NCBI GenBank assembly: GCA_014804655.1
Contig: JAAUZK010000010.1
Location: 126,502-190,501, forward strand
Length of the DNA: 64,000 nt
From: Lachnospiraceae bacterium
Lineage (GTDB): Bacteria > Bacillota > Clostridia > Lachnospirales > Lachnospiraceae
Reading direction: 5' to 3'
Numbering within the stretch: the stretch's first letter is position 1; each line of letters begins with the position of its first letter. Of this stretch, positions 53,979-62,454 are shown piece after piece. Under the pieces are notes generated by a model, which saw only the letters and a program-made list of their open reading frames with translations, was not told where the DNA came from and did not search any database. A program made the position numbers and the translations under genes.

Positions 53979-55472
53979 CTACGCAAACATGGCAAGTCCC
54001 TGCTGTATCATATCGACAACGGGCTGGGAACTGATGCCAAGCATCACATTTAATACGATGAATGCCACTAAAACCATGGCATATAACGAAATATCCTTAA
54101 AAGTAACACTGGTGTAGGCACAGTTATTTAAAGGTGTGTAGATCCGAATTACCGTCTTCATGAAATAGATCGCGTTCAGAATCGTACTGATTCCGAGGAC
54201 GATCAGCGCCGGCAGCATCTTCGTGTGATTTAGGACAGCCGCCTGCGAGAACAGCAGTTTGCTGATAAATCCGGAGAAAAGCGGCACACCTACCATGGAG
54301 AGAGAGCCTACCGTAAAGGCGACGCCGGCCCACTTGTTGCGGTAACCCGAGCCGGTCAGTTCGATAAACTTGCGGCTCCCGCCGGATACGTCAGTCAGCC
54401 CGATGGCGGCGATAAACAGCAGTGATTTCGTGGCCGCATGGGACAGGATATGGAAAATACTGGCCGTCATACCTTCCTGGGTGCCCATGCCGAATCCCAT
54501 ATAAATATAACCGATCTGTGCGACCGAAGAAAAAGCGATCATTCTGCGGACATCATTTTCTTTAATAGCGCTTAATGAGCCGAAGATCATACCCATCAGA
54601 CCGAACAGGAAGAGGATATCGATGATCCTGCTGTCATGGTAGATCCTGAAACCGATTACACGGTAGATGATCTTAATGAGCAGGAAGATATATCCTTTGG
54701 ACACCAGTGAGGATAAGATGGCGGCCGAGGAGACGGTAGAGTATCCGTAGGCATCCGGCAGCCATGCATGGAACGGGAAAAGCGCACTTTTGATACACAG
54801 ACCTACGGACATCAGCACGATGGCGACGATCAGAGGAACGTTATACTCACCGTTTGCCGTAAGAAGCGCCACGGATTCTTTGATATTGCTCATCAGCAGA
54901 TGGCCGGTCAGGTCGTAGAGCATACACAGACCGAGAAGCAGCAGGCCGGATCCTAACAGACTCATGATCATATATCTGACAGCGGCCTCGATGGTGCGGC
55001 CGTTCTGGCGAATCATGATCAGACCGCACGCTGATATGGTATTGATCTCTACAAACACGTATGCCGTAAACATATCATTTGTGTAGACCAGCGCCAGCAG
55101 AGAGCTGAGCAACAGATCGGACAATACATAGTAGAGATACGTCTTGTCTTCTTCGACTTCATCCGGCAGCTTATGTCTGCCGCCGAAGAGGGAGAGCAGC
55201 ATGATCACACAGAAAAAGAATGCCAGCAGCGCTTCAAGTATGCCGGCGCGGATCTCATTGCCCCACGGCGCGGGAAATTTGCCCATGACATAGACGAAGG
55301 GTTCGCCGATGAAAAGAGTATATGCCAGCGTGCAAGCACTCAGCGCGATATTGATCGTGAGCAGGATCGTGCTGATCCACATGGCCGCCTTATCGCGCAG
55401 CCCCGAGCTGATAATGCCCGCGAACAGACACAGCATAATAGAGATACAAGGAAAGTTCCGTATGATATCCAT
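53979..55472 (-). CDS. mrpD: MrpD/MbhH-like antiporter-type subunit, 497 aa
   Basis: It starts within the stop codon of mrpC (TAATG), a sign of tight coupling, and is therefore the true positional equivalent of MrpD or MbhH. Family features: AYVFVEINTISACGL (Glu), PFHAWLPDAYGYSTVSSAAILSSLVSKG (Lys), RRMIAFSSVAQIGYIYMG. MrpD and MrpC together with MrpA are the ion-translocating core of the Mrp antiporter. The three further homologues behind it (53965, 52438, 50949) extend the usual set. Confidence 0.88.
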   Translation of the reverse strand: MDIIRNFPCISIMLCLFAGIISSGLRDKAAMWISTILLTINIALSACTLAYTLFIGEPFVYVMGKFPAPWGNEIRAGILEALLAFFFCVIMLLSLFGGRHKLPDEVEEDKTYLYYVLSDLLLSSLLALVYTNDMFTAYVFVEINTISACGLIMIRQNGRTIEAAVRYMIMSLLGSGLLLLGLCMLYDLTGHLLMSNIKESVALLTANGEYNVPLIVAIVLMSVGLCIKSALFPFHAWLPDAYGYSTVSSAAILSSLVSKGYIFLLIKIIYRVIGFRIYHDSRIIDILFLFGLMGMIFGSLSAIKENDVRRMIAFSSVAQIGYIYMGFGMGTQEGMTASIFHILSHAATKSLLFIAAIGLTDVSGGSRKFIELTGSGYRNKWAGVAFTVGSLSMVGVPLFSGFISKLLFSQAAVLNHTKMLPALIVLGISTILNAIYFMKTVIRIYTPLNNCAYTSVTFKDISLYAMVLVAFIVLNVMLGISSQPVVDMIQQGLAMFA

Positions 55473-55846
55473 TACAGCCCCTCCTTTTTCAGCCGGCTGG
55501 ATATCTCATCGAGATCCAGCGTCTGATAGCGTTTATAGAGTCTTATGGTGAGTGCCAGCATCAGGGCTGACACGGAGACGGACACCACGATACCGGTCAG
55601 CACGAGACCGCTGGGAATCGGGTTGATATAGGCTTCCATACTCTGTACGCCGTCCACGACGATGGGCGCCACACGTCCCCTGATATATCCTTTTTCCGCA
55701 AGGAAAAGGTAGATCGCCGTATCCATGATGTTCAGACCGATGATCTTCTTGATCAGATTGGGCTGTAAGAGCAGATTTCCGAATCCGATGCCGAAGAGGA
55801 TCATGGCGACAGCTTCACCGTAGTTTATGAATAAATTTGCCCCCAT
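55472..55846 (-). CDS. mrpC: MrpC/NuoK-like subunit
   Basis: The start at 55846 follows AGGAGG and the stop of the MrpB gene; an upstream start at 55900 is unlikely. The 124-residue protein has three membrane helices with the NuoK-like spacing (YGEAVAMILFGIGFGNLLL, KIIGLNIMDTAIYLFL, PSGLVLTGIVVSVSVSALMLALTIRL). The conserved Glu of NuoK helix 2 is not seen, as in MrpC. The C-terminus (QTLDLDEISSRLKKEGL) is cytoplasmic. Confidence 0.87.
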   Translation of the reverse strand: MGANLFINYGEAVAMILFGIGFGNLLLQPNLIKKIIGLNIMDTAIYLFLAEKGYIRGRVAPIVVDGVQSMEAYINPIPSGLVLTGIVVSVSVSALMLALTIRLYKRYQTLDLDEISSRLKKEGL

Positions 55847-55847
55847 T

Positions 55848-56810
55848 TTACAGACCTCCTCTTCTGAATAGTGCGTAGAATGCGTACATAGTGCACGCAA
55901 CTTCCAGTCCCACGCAGATATTGATCGGCAGGATGATACCGCTGCTCAGGATATGTCCGGGGATGCCGAGCGGGATGTGATTCTCGATTCCGTTTGCACC
56001 GGTCATGTAGAAGTATGTGCCAATCAGCCCGTACATGCATAGGGCGGTGATCTTTGCGATCTTATATATGTGTTCGTTGAAGAAGCGCTGTGTCTTCTTG
56101 AAGCCGAAAGCGCTGACATACAGAATCAGTCCCGCACCCATAATGGCGCCGCCGGAGAAGCCGCCGCCCGGTGACAGATGACCGTTCAATATGATATAAA
56201 TACCGAATATAAAAATAATAGGACACAGAACGAAGGCAGTTCCCTGCAGGATCGCATCGTTCTTCGGTTCAAAACGGCGGTCATTGATTGCCTCCTGTTT
56301 CTTGAGGATCGCATCGTCTACCATGAGCAGGATCATGACACAGCATGTCGCGATGAACAGCACGTTAGTCTCTCCGAAGGTATCAAAAGCCCTGTAGGTC
56401 AGGATCATGCCGGACACGATGTTGAGTGCGCCGGTCTCCTGCAATCCCTGTTCAATGTAACGCTCGGAGACAACATTGTTGATCGGATTCGACGGATCGC
56501 CGCTGGGCGGCAGATACGATACGGTCATCAACAGGACAGCCACTAGGACGCAACAGAACAGGATCGCTGTCGTGACATATATTTTATGGAAAGTGCGTGT
56601 TGTTTTGTTCAGCTCCTTATCATAGATTCTATCGCGGATCATTTCTGACTCGCGCATGCGTTCAATAATCGTCTCTTCCGGCACTACGGGTGTCTGCTGC
56701 ACCTGCATTTCCACCTCTCCGACATAAGGGTCCTTGCTGCCGGACAGCCAGCGGAAGAAACGGAAAGCATGGGTCTTCTCATATTCTTCTCTCGGTCTTA
56801 ACTTACTCAT
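55848..56810 (-). CDS. mrpB: MbhE-MrpB fusion subunit
   Basis: A 320-residue protein about twice as long as MrpB. A charged N-terminus of ~75 residues is followed by helix VTTAILFCCVLVAVLLM and GALNIVSGMILTYRAFDTFGETNVLFIA, which is the MbhE-type segment (equivalent to part of the C-terminal domain of long MrpA). Then the MrpB domain follows: ILNGHLSPGGGFSGGAIMGAGLILYVSAFG and a GIPGHILSSGIILPINICVGLEV helix pair. It starts within the end of the MbhD-like gene. The fusion keeps two neighbouring parts of the complex in one chain. Confidence 0.84.
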   Translation of the reverse strand: MSKLRPREEYEKTHAFRFFRWLSGSKDPYVGEVEMQVQQTPVVPEETIIERMRESEMIRDRIYDKELNKTTRTFHKIYVTTAILFCCVLVAVLLMTVSYLPPSGDPSNPINNVVSERYIEQGLQETGALNIVSGMILTYRAFDTFGETNVLFIATCCVMILLMVDDAILKKQEAINDRRFEPKNDAILQGTAFVLCPIIFIFGIYIILNGHLSPGGGFSGGAIMGAGLILYVSAFGFKKTQRFFNEHIYKIAKITALCMYGLIGTYFYMTGANGIENHIPLGIPGHILSSGIILPINICVGLEVACTMYAFYALFRRGGL

Positions 56811-57081
56811 TCTCAGGCTCCTCCTTTTCGGTCTTATCCTTTTCGATGCGGATCGCCTGTATCTTCTTCAGTGTGGCGAAGAACAGGACACTGGTCACAC
56901 CTGCGCCGACGGCAGCCTCCGTGATCGCAAGATCGGGAGATTCCAGACACACCCACAGGATAGACATAATCAGGCTGTAGGACATATAGATGAGGATGGA
57001 ATTGAGCAGGTTTCTGGAGAAACTGACAGAGACCGCACATACGATCAGAAATCCCATCAGAATACATTGAAAAGTCGTCAT
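56803..57081 (-). CDS. MbhD/DUF4040-like subunit (MrpA C-terminal-type segment)
   Basis: A 92-residue protein with three short helices. ESPDLAITEAAVGAGVTSVLFFATLKK is the signature of the MbhD/DUF4040 domain that forms part of the MrpA C-terminus in Mrp and is a separate protein in Mbh. The stop overlaps the next start, and its own start overlaps the MrpG stop (ATGA), so translation is coupled. AGGAGG lies 9 bases before the ATG. The split form indicates an Mbh-like rather than a Bacillus-type Mrp layout. Confidence 0.86.
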   Translation of the reverse strand: MTTFQCILMGFLIVCAVSVSFSRNLLNSILIYMSYSLIMSILWVCLESPDLAITEAAVGAGVTSVLFFATLKKIQAIRIEKDKTEKEEPENE

Positions 57082-57491
57082 AGCTCTTTGCCTCCTGTCT
57101 CGGATTGCTGTGCGGTTTCGGATACGGTAGCGGTATCGGCCAGTTCTTTCTCTAATGCTTCGAGATCCGTATAAACCTTACAGCGGCTTTCCAGATTCTC
57201 GTTCGTCGCTACTTCCAGACGCGCCAGCACATGTGAAGACACCGGGGAAGCGAACCAAAGGAAAACCACAATCAGCAACAGCTTTACGGATGTCATATTG
57301 AATCCTGAAAAGATCACCAAACCCAACATGCAGGAAGCGATACCGAGAGTATCCCCCATCGCAGTAGCATGCATACGATTCAATACATATTGAAAGTGGA
57401 ATACTCCGAATATTTCAGTGAAAAAGATCACAAGACCGCAGATGATAAACGCGCAGCCCAGGATCAGCCTGATCCAGTCAAAAGTTCCCAT
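57078..57491 (-). CDS. mrpG: MrpG-like subunit
   Basis: The start at 57491 is chosen because GGAGG stands 8 bases upstream; the longer frame from 57551 runs inside mrpF. The 137-residue protein has three helices with FGVFHFQYVLNRMHATAMGDTLGIASCMLG, the canonical MrpG/MbhC region, and FLWFASPVSSHVLAR. A hydrophilic C-terminal tail of about 45 residues (KVYTDLEALEKELADTA) is longer than usual. Confidence 0.88.
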   Translation of the reverse strand: MGTFDWIRLILGCAFIICGLVIFFTEIFGVFHFQYVLNRMHATAMGDTLGIASCMLGLVIFSGFNMTSVKLLLIVVFLWFASPVSSHVLARLEVATNENLESRCKVYTDLEALEKELADTATVSETAQQSETGGKEL

Positions 57492-57810
57492 CGGACATAC
57501 CTCCTTCTTCCGTAGATTCCTGATCGTCAGGTGCCTGCCTTTTTTCTTCATAAATACCGATATACACCTTCGTCAGTACGACCACTGCAAGGAAGCTGAT
57601 CATGGCATAGACCAGACAGACATCCACCAGATAGCCCTCATCCAAAAGCAGGGCGAGTATGGCGATCATGACCATGACCATTGTGCCCATCATGTTCACC
57701 GACACAAGACGGTCTGCGATGCGGGGCCCTTTGATCGCGCGAATCAGACAGGGAAACAGCATCAGTGCCAGAATAATAAGAACTGCGATGTAAATGTAAT
57801 GATAGATCAT
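57478..57810 (-). CDS. mrpF: MrpF-like subunit
   Basis: Start at the ATG at 57810, GAGGG 8 bases upstream; the in-frame TTG at 57816 is less likely. The 110-residue protein has three helices and the MrpF motif IRAIKGPRIADRLVSVNMMGTM with the conserved Gly-Pro and Asp-Arg. The C-terminus is acidic and overlaps the mrpG start by 14 bases. Confidence 0.87.
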   Translation of the reverse strand: MIYHYIYIAVLIILALMLFPCLIRAIKGPRIADRLVSVNMMGTMVMVMIAILALLLDEGYLVDVCLVYAMISFLAVVVLTKVYIGIYEEKRQAPDDQESTEEGGMSDGNF

Positions 57811-57824
57811 TGTCAATACCCTCT

Positions 57825-58289
57825 TTATTTTACGTTTTCGATTCGCTCCAACAGTTTGACGAATATGGAGGAGTCAATACCCTGCGCAAGTTCCTTATCC
57901 AGACAGTGGACTACATATTCATTGTCCTTCAGGCTGACTGTGATGGTGCCGGGAGTCAGCGTGATGGAATTAGCCAGAAGCACTCTCGCGAAGGTGGTAT
58001 GGAGCGTCGTTTTGAAATGAACCACCGCCGGTTCGAGGCAGTATTTTTCGGAATAAATCATTTTGAAAACCGCGCCGTTTGCCTTGAGGATCTCGATCAA
58101 CAGCACAAATACATAGTGGAGCATCAGAAAGAACCTTTTACATAGGATGATGTCATTGGCAGGTTTATAACCTAGGAACTTACAGATAAACCAATAGACC
58201 GCGCCGGATATCACCAGTCCGAACAGGGCGATTTCCAGAGTAAACTGGCCGTTGAAGATGATCCATATGAGAAAAAATATGACAAACAT
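57825..58289 (-). CDS. mrpE: MrpE-like subunit
   Basis: The first gene of the operon. The 154-residue protein begins with two helices (IFFLIWIIFNGQFTLEIALFGLVISG) and has the MrpE signature LLANSITLTPGTITVSL followed by the soluble domain YVVHCLDKELAQGI. GGAGG is 10 bases before the ATG. MrpE is needed for assembly of the antiporter complex. It is preceded by a strong promoter at 58350-58377. Confidence 0.88.
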   Translation of the reverse strand: MFVIFFLIWIIFNGQFTLEIALFGLVISGAVYWFICKFLGYKPANDIILCKRFFLMLHYVFVLLIEILKANGAVFKMIYSEKYCLEPAVVHFKTTLHTTFARVLLANSITLTPGTITVSLKDNEYVVHCLDKELAQGIDSSIFVKLLERIENVK

Positions 58290-58349
58290 GTGAGGCTTTC
58301 CTCCGTATAGTTTCTTCTTATTAAAAAGTAAAATTTATTAACGGTTGAA

Positions 58350-58377
58350 ATTATATACCTTTCTTTTAAAATGTCAA
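58350..58377 (-). promoter_or_regulatory. Strong sigma-A promoter of the Mrp-like operon
   Basis: On the minus strand TTGACA (58377-58372) and TATAAT (58355-58350) are both perfect, with a 16-base spacer. Transcription would begin near 58343, leaving an AT-rich leader of about 54 bases before mrpE. No riboswitch-like fold was seen. Confidence 0.85.
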
Positions 58378-58458
58378 GTCCACGGAGTGATAAGAAAATG
58401 TAAAGAATCCCGATATTTGTTGAGAAAAATTTTTTAAAAAAGATTCCGGTAAAAGGGG

Positions 58459-58486
58459 TTGACAATCGCATAGAAAATGTTATCAT
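58459..58486 (+). promoter_or_regulatory. Sigma-A promoter of the trans-sulfuration gene at 58570
   Basis: TTGACA at 58459-58464 and TATCAT at 58481-58486 with a 16-base spacer; TGT directly before the -10 box gives an extended -10. It is divergent from the antiporter promoter, and the 80 bases between them are AT-rich with an A/T tract that could hold a regulator. The leader is about 75 bases and shows no SAM riboswitch or T-box features. Confidence 0.78.
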
Positions 58487-58569
58487 ATTTATAATTCCTA
58501 TATGATTAGTATGAAATATAAAACGGGCGGACATATTCATAGGAGTCAGTCACTTGGAGGAGGATTCAG

Positions 58570-59715
58570 ATGAGTTATCGGACAGATACCGTGTGTATTC
58601 ACGGGCAGGGCAGCAGAGAGGCGATTGAGAGCACGGGAGCGATCAGTTTCCCGATTTATCAGACGGCGGCATATGCACATCCGGCAGTAGGACAAAGCAC
58701 GGGATATGATTATAACAGAGTGCAGAATCCTACCAGGAAAGAGCTGGAACGGATAGTGACGGACTTAGAGCATGGACTGGATACCATTGCTTTTGCCACC
58801 GGTATGGCGGCGGTCAACGCTTTTATGGAACTGTTTGCTCCAGGCGATCATGTGGTAGCGACGGATGATTTGTATGGCGGTGTGATCCGGCAGTTTAGAA
58901 AAGTGAATGAGAAGAACGGAATGGAGTTCACCTACGTGGATACGTCAGACCTTGACGCGGTGGAGGCGGCGATACGGGAGAACACGAAGCTGATCTACAT
59001 AGAGACCCCTACGAATCCGATGATGCTGGTGACGGACCTTGGCGCTGTCAGTGAGATTGCCGCGCGGCATAACTGTCTGCTTGCGGTGGACAATACTTTC
59101 CTGACGCCTTATTTCCAGAATCCTTTGGATCTGGGGGCGGATGTGGTCATTCACAGTGCGACGAAATATTTGGGAGGACATAACGATACACTGGGTGGAT
59201 TTCTGGTGACGAATCATGCGGAGATTGCCGATAAAATAAGAGAGATGGTAAAGACCACGGGAGCTTGTCTTGCACCTTTTGATGCATGGTTGATTCTGCG
59301 GGGGATCAAGACACTGTCCGTGCGGATGGAGAAACATCAGGAAAATGCGCTGGCGATTGCAAAATGGCTTAAGGGCCATCCGAAGGTGGAGGAAGTGTTC
59401 TATGTAGGGCTGGAAGATCACACAGGGCATGATATAGTGCAGAGACAGTGCCGGGGTTATGGCGGTATGTTGACGTTCCATGTAGACTCGCAGGAAACTG
59501 CATACAGCGTATTGGAGCGGGTGAAGCTGATTCAGTTTGCGGAGAGTCTGGGCGGTACGGAAAGCCTGATGACATATCCTTTTACACAGACCCATGCGGA
59601 TGTGCCGGATGAGAAGAGACGGGCTAACGGGATTGATGAGAGGACGCTGCGGATGTCGGTTGGGATCGAGAATGTGAGGGACTTAATTGCAGATTTAGAA
59701 CAGGCGCTTGGGTGA
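58570..59715 (+). CDS. Cystathionine gamma-synthase/gamma-lyase family PLP enzyme
   Basis: A 381-residue Cys/Met-metabolism PLP enzyme. FATGMAAVNAFMELF, SDLYGG-type DDLYGGVIRQF, ETPTNPMMLVTDL, AVDNTFLTPYFQNPL and SATKYLGGHND, with the PLP-binding Lys at residue 199, define the family. The C-terminal ESLGGTESLMTYPFTQTHADV matches gamma-synthase and gamma-lyase proteins. It catalyses gamma-replacement or elimination on homoserine esters or cystathionine. GGAGGAGG precedes the ATG. The PatB-like enzyme downstream would complete a trans-sulfuration pair. Synthase versus lyase cannot be decided by sequence reading. Confidence 0.88.
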   Translation: MSYRTDTVCIHGQGSREAIESTGAISFPIYQTAAYAHPAVGQSTGYDYNRVQNPTRKELERIVTDLEHGLDTIAFATGMAAVNAFMELFAPGDHVVATDDLYGGVIRQFRKVNEKNGMEFTYVDTSDLDAVEAAIRENTKLIYIETPTNPMMLVTDLGAVSEIAARHNCLLAVDNTFLTPYFQNPLDLGADVVIHSATKYLGGHNDTLGGFLVTNHAEIADKIREMVKTTGACLAPFDAWLILRGIKTLSVRMEKHQENALAIAKWLKGHPKVEEVFYVGLEDHTGHDIVQRQCRGYGGMLTFHVDSQETAYSVLERVKLIQFAESLGGTESLMTYPFTQTHADVPDEKRRANGIDERTLRMSVGIENVRDLIADLEQALG

Positions 59716-59842
59716 ATGGGATTGCAGGTCATTGCAGTTCATATTGCGCCGATGTGGGATGAATGCAGAGGATAGTTTTTAGTGTAATCGGAGATAAGAT
59801 ATGATATTGTAGATACAGATAAGAGTAATAAGGGAGATGGCA

Positions 59843-61021
59843 ATGAAGTACAATTTTGACGAAATAGTTGATAGGAGAAATACAGACTGCTTAAAGTATG
59901 ATTTCGCGGCGGAGAGAGGGATGCCGGAGGATGTGCTGCCGCTCTGGGTGGCGGATATGGATTTCCGAACGGCACCGGGAATTATTGAGAGGGCGGTGGC
60001 GGATGCAACGCTCGGAATCTACGGGTATACGGAGAGCAGAGACGATTATTTCCAAGCGGTGGCCGCGTGGTATCGGAATTATTACGATTGGAATGTGGAG
60101 AAGAAGTGGCTGGTGAAGACGCCGGGGATCGTGTTCGCCATCGGTATTGCGATACAGGCTCTGACGGAGGCGGGCGATGCCGTAATGATCCAGCAACCCG
60201 TCTATTATCCTTTCAGCGCGGTGATCCGCGATAACGACAGAACGTTAGTCAATAGTGAACTGATCCTGCGAAACGGACACTATGAGATAGATTATGATGA
60301 CTTCGAGGAGAAGATTATTCAGAATCATGTGAAGCTGTTCATTCTATGCAGTCCGCATAATCCGGTGGGCAGAGTCTGGACGGCGGAGGAGTTGCGCAGG
60401 GTGGGAGAAATCTGTCTGCGGCATGGCGTGAAGGTTGTGAGTGATGAGATCCACAGCGATTTTGTCTATGAAGGCGCAAAGCATCATGTATTTACGACGG
60501 TAGATCCTGCGTTTGAACAGATCAGCATCATCTGTACGGCGCCGAGTAAGACTTTTAATCTGGCAGGACTGCAGGTTTCCAATATTTTTATTCCGAACGT
60601 TCAGATTCGAAAGGCGTTCCTAAAACAGATGTCCGCAGTAGGTTACAGCCAGGTCAATATGATCGGACTGCATGCCTGTCAGGCAGCATATGAGACGGGC
60701 AGAGAGTGGCTGGAAGAATTAAAGGTTTATCTGCGGGATAATCTGGATTTTGCCAGAGATTTCCTGGAGAAAAATCTGCCGCAGATCAAGTTGATTGAAC
60801 CGGAAGGAACTTATCTGATCTGGCTGGACTGCCGTGAATTAGGGCTTACGGAGGAGAAGCTGGAGCATCTGATCGTCCACGAAGCGAAGCTGTGGCTGGA
60901 TGCCGGAGCGATCTTCGGCAAAGCGGGTGAAGGGTTTGAACGGATCAATATTGCCTGTCCGCGGGCAGTGCTGAAGGAGGCACTTGAGAGGCTGCGGGGA
61001 GCGGTGGAGAAATTGATATAA
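59843..61021 (+). CDS. MalY/PatB-type cystathionine beta-lyase (class I/II aminotransferase fold)
   Basis: Start at ATG 59843, six bases after AGGGAG; ATG 59837 overlaps that site. The 392-residue protein shows WVADMDFRTAPGI, IYGYTESRDDYFQAVA, PGIVFAIGIAIQALTE, CSPHNPVGRVW, DEIHSDFVY and PSKTFNLAGLQ with the PLP Lys at residue 236, all characteristic of PatB/MalY. It cleaves cystathionine (or cysteine) to homocysteine, pyruvate and ammonia. It lies 127 bases after the gamma-synthase-type gene on the same strand, fitting methionine synthesis from cysteine. A terminator follows at 61034. Confidence 0.88.
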   Translation: MKYNFDEIVDRRNTDCLKYDFAAERGMPEDVLPLWVADMDFRTAPGIIERAVADATLGIYGYTESRDDYFQAVAAWYRNYYDWNVEKKWLVKTPGIVFAIGIAIQALTEAGDAVMIQQPVYYPFSAVIRDNDRTLVNSELILRNGHYEIDYDDFEEKIIQNHVKLFILCSPHNPVGRVWTAEELRRVGEICLRHGVKVVSDEIHSDFVYEGAKHHVFTTVDPAFEQISIICTAPSKTFNLAGLQVSNIFIPNVQIRKAFLKQMSAVGYSQVNMIGLHACQAAYETGREWLEELKVYLRDNLDFARDFLEKNLPQIKLIEPEGTYLIWLDCRELGLTEEKLEHLIVHEAKLWLDAGAIFGKAGEGFERINIACPRAVLKEALERLRGAVEKLI

Positions 61022-61033
61022 TTGATTATGTGG

Positions 61034-61064
61034 GCGGTGTTAGCAGAAAGCTAATGCCGCTTTT
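61034..61064 (+). terminator. Intrinsic terminator after the PatB-like gene
   Basis: Arms 61034-61044 and 61050-61060 pair over 11 bp, two of them G-U, with a 5-base loop and TTTT immediately behind. It begins 13 bases after the stop. Confidence 0.8.
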
Positions 61065-61162
61065 GCTGTCTGAGGAAGTGGAAAAAAGCATCTGCATATG
61101 ATAAAATGGAAAGCGAATATGGGATCGGAAATACTGCTAAATGATTTAAGGAGGTACGTAGA

Positions 61163-62083
61163 ATGAAATACTTAGTGATCGGTGCAGGAGGCACGGGAGG
61201 CAGTATAGGCGCTTATATGACGGAGGCGGGTAAGGATGTGACGCTCATTGCGCGGGGAGAACACCTGCGGCAGATGCAAGAGCATGGTCTGCGTATGGAG
61301 ACGACGAAGAAAGGGAATTATACCGTACAGCCTGTTAAGGCCACGGATATGGAACATTACGATGAACAGCCGGATGTTATTTTTGTCTGTGTAAAAGGAT
61401 ACTCTCTGGAGGACACGATTCCTTTTATTAAGCGTGTGGCAAAAGATGACACGATTGTCATTCCGATATTAAATATATATGGGACGGGCAGCAGAATGCA
61501 GGAGAAGCTGCCGGGACTGCTGGTGACGGACGGGTGTATTTACATTGCGGGGGAGATCAAGGAACCCGGCGTGATCCTGCTTCGCGGAGATATTTTCAGA
61601 ATCGTCTATGGCGTGCGTGATCCGCAGGAACTCCGACCGGAGCTTTTCGAGGTGGCAAAAGATTTAAAGGACAGCGGAATCGAGGGTGTGTTGTCGGATA
61701 ATATCAGACGGGATGCACTGCAGAAGTTTGCTTATGTGTCACCGATGGCGGCATGCGGATTGTACTATCATGTGTCAGCGGGTGAAGTGCAGAAAACCGG
61801 AGACGCGAGAGATACTTTTGTGAAGTTAATGCGGGAGATCGACGCGCTGGCGACGGCGATGGGAGTACCTTTTCTTGTGGATATCGTGACCACCAATCTG
61901 CAGATTCTCGACACCCTGAATCCTGAGGCGAGCACCTCCATGCAGCGTGATGTCTATGCGGGCAAGGCTTCCGAGATTGACGGGCTGATCTATGAGGTTG
62001 TGCGGATGGGGCAGCGTTACGGCGTGCCCACACCCACCTATGAGATGGTGGCGGACAGGGCAAGAGCGGACGGGCTTGCGTGA
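61163..62083 (+). CDS. Ketopantoate reductase (PanE/ApbA) family protein
   Basis: A 306-residue protein with the N-terminal NADP-binding loop VIGAGGTGGSIGAYM, LIARGEHLRQM, FVCVKGYSLEDTIPFI and the catalytic Lys region DALQKFAYVSPMAA. The C-terminal helical domain has STSMQRDVYAGKASEIDGL, where family members have SSMxQDxxxGRxTEId. AAGGAGG precedes the ATG. It lies alone, without panB or panC, and several residues of the active-site region differ from true PanE (for example NIYGTG in place of QNG), so it may reduce another 2-oxo acid. Family call strong, substrate open. Confidence 0.85.
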   Translation: MKYLVIGAGGTGGSIGAYMTEAGKDVTLIARGEHLRQMQEHGLRMETTKKGNYTVQPVKATDMEHYDEQPDVIFVCVKGYSLEDTIPFIKRVAKDDTIVIPILNIYGTGSRMQEKLPGLLVTDGCIYIAGEIKEPGVILLRGDIFRIVYGVRDPQELRPELFEVAKDLKDSGIEGVLSDNIRRDALQKFAYVSPMAACGLYYHVSAGEVQKTGDARDTFVKLMREIDALATAMGVPFLVDIVTTNLQILDTLNPEASTSMQRDVYAGKASEIDGLIYEVVRMGQRYGVPTPTYEMVADRARADGLA

Positions 62084-62111
62084 GAAATCGAATTTAAGTA
62101 TACTAATCCGG

Positions 62112-62140
62112 TTGATAAAAGATTAACATTTGAATATAAT
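62112..62140 (+). promoter_or_regulatory. Sigma-A promoter of the toxin-antitoxin pair
   Basis: TTGATA at 62112-62117 and perfect TATAAT at 62135-62140 with a 17-base spacer, 44 bases before the antitoxin ATG. Autoregulation by the AbrB-type antitoxin at or near this site is usual for such modules, but no operator palindrome was evident. Confidence 0.78.
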
Positions 62141-62184
62141 AAAGGTAAGGAAAGTAAGGAATTGTTAGCAGGAGGTTATAGGCT

Positions 62185-62454
62185 ATGGAATTAGCGAAAG
62201 TAACATCAAAGGGTCAGGTTACGATACCTGTTGCAATCAGAAAAATGCTTGGAATACGTGAAGGCGATAAACTCCTTTTTGTAGAGGAGGGTAAGAAAGT
62301 TGTTCTGATGAATGCTTCAACGGACGCTCTACTAAAAGCACAAGAAGCTTTTGATGGCGTGGCGGAGGAGTTAGGCATTAAAAATGAGCAGGATGTTGTA
62401 AACCTTGTAAAAGAGATTCGCGCGGAAAAAGGAGAGCAATATAAATGCGAGTAA
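62185..62454 (+). CDS. AbrB/MazE-type antitoxin (VapB-like)
   Basis: An 89-residue protein. The first ~45 residues are a SpoVT/AbrB swapped-hairpin DNA-binding domain (LAKVTSKGQVTIPVAIRKMLGI, EGDKLLFVEEG). The C-terminal helix (AQEAFDGVAEELGIKNEQDV) should wrap the toxin. GGAGG lies upstream, and the gene overlaps the PIN toxin by 10 bases. It neutralises the RNase and represses the promoter at 62112. Confidence 0.88.
   Translation: MELAKVTSKGQVTIPVAIRKMLGIREGDKLLFVEEGKKVVLMNASTDALLKAQEAFDGVAEELGIKNEQDVVNLVKEIRAEKGEQYKCE

Noticed and set aside
58378-58569. Possible SAM riboswitch or T-box upstream of the trans-sulfuration gene
   Set aside because: The leader after the promoter is only about 75 bases and shows no conserved core or terminator/antiterminator pair.
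59800-59805. TATGAT as -10 box of a separate promoter for the PatB-like gene
   Set aside because: No acceptable -35 box at 16-18 bases upstream.
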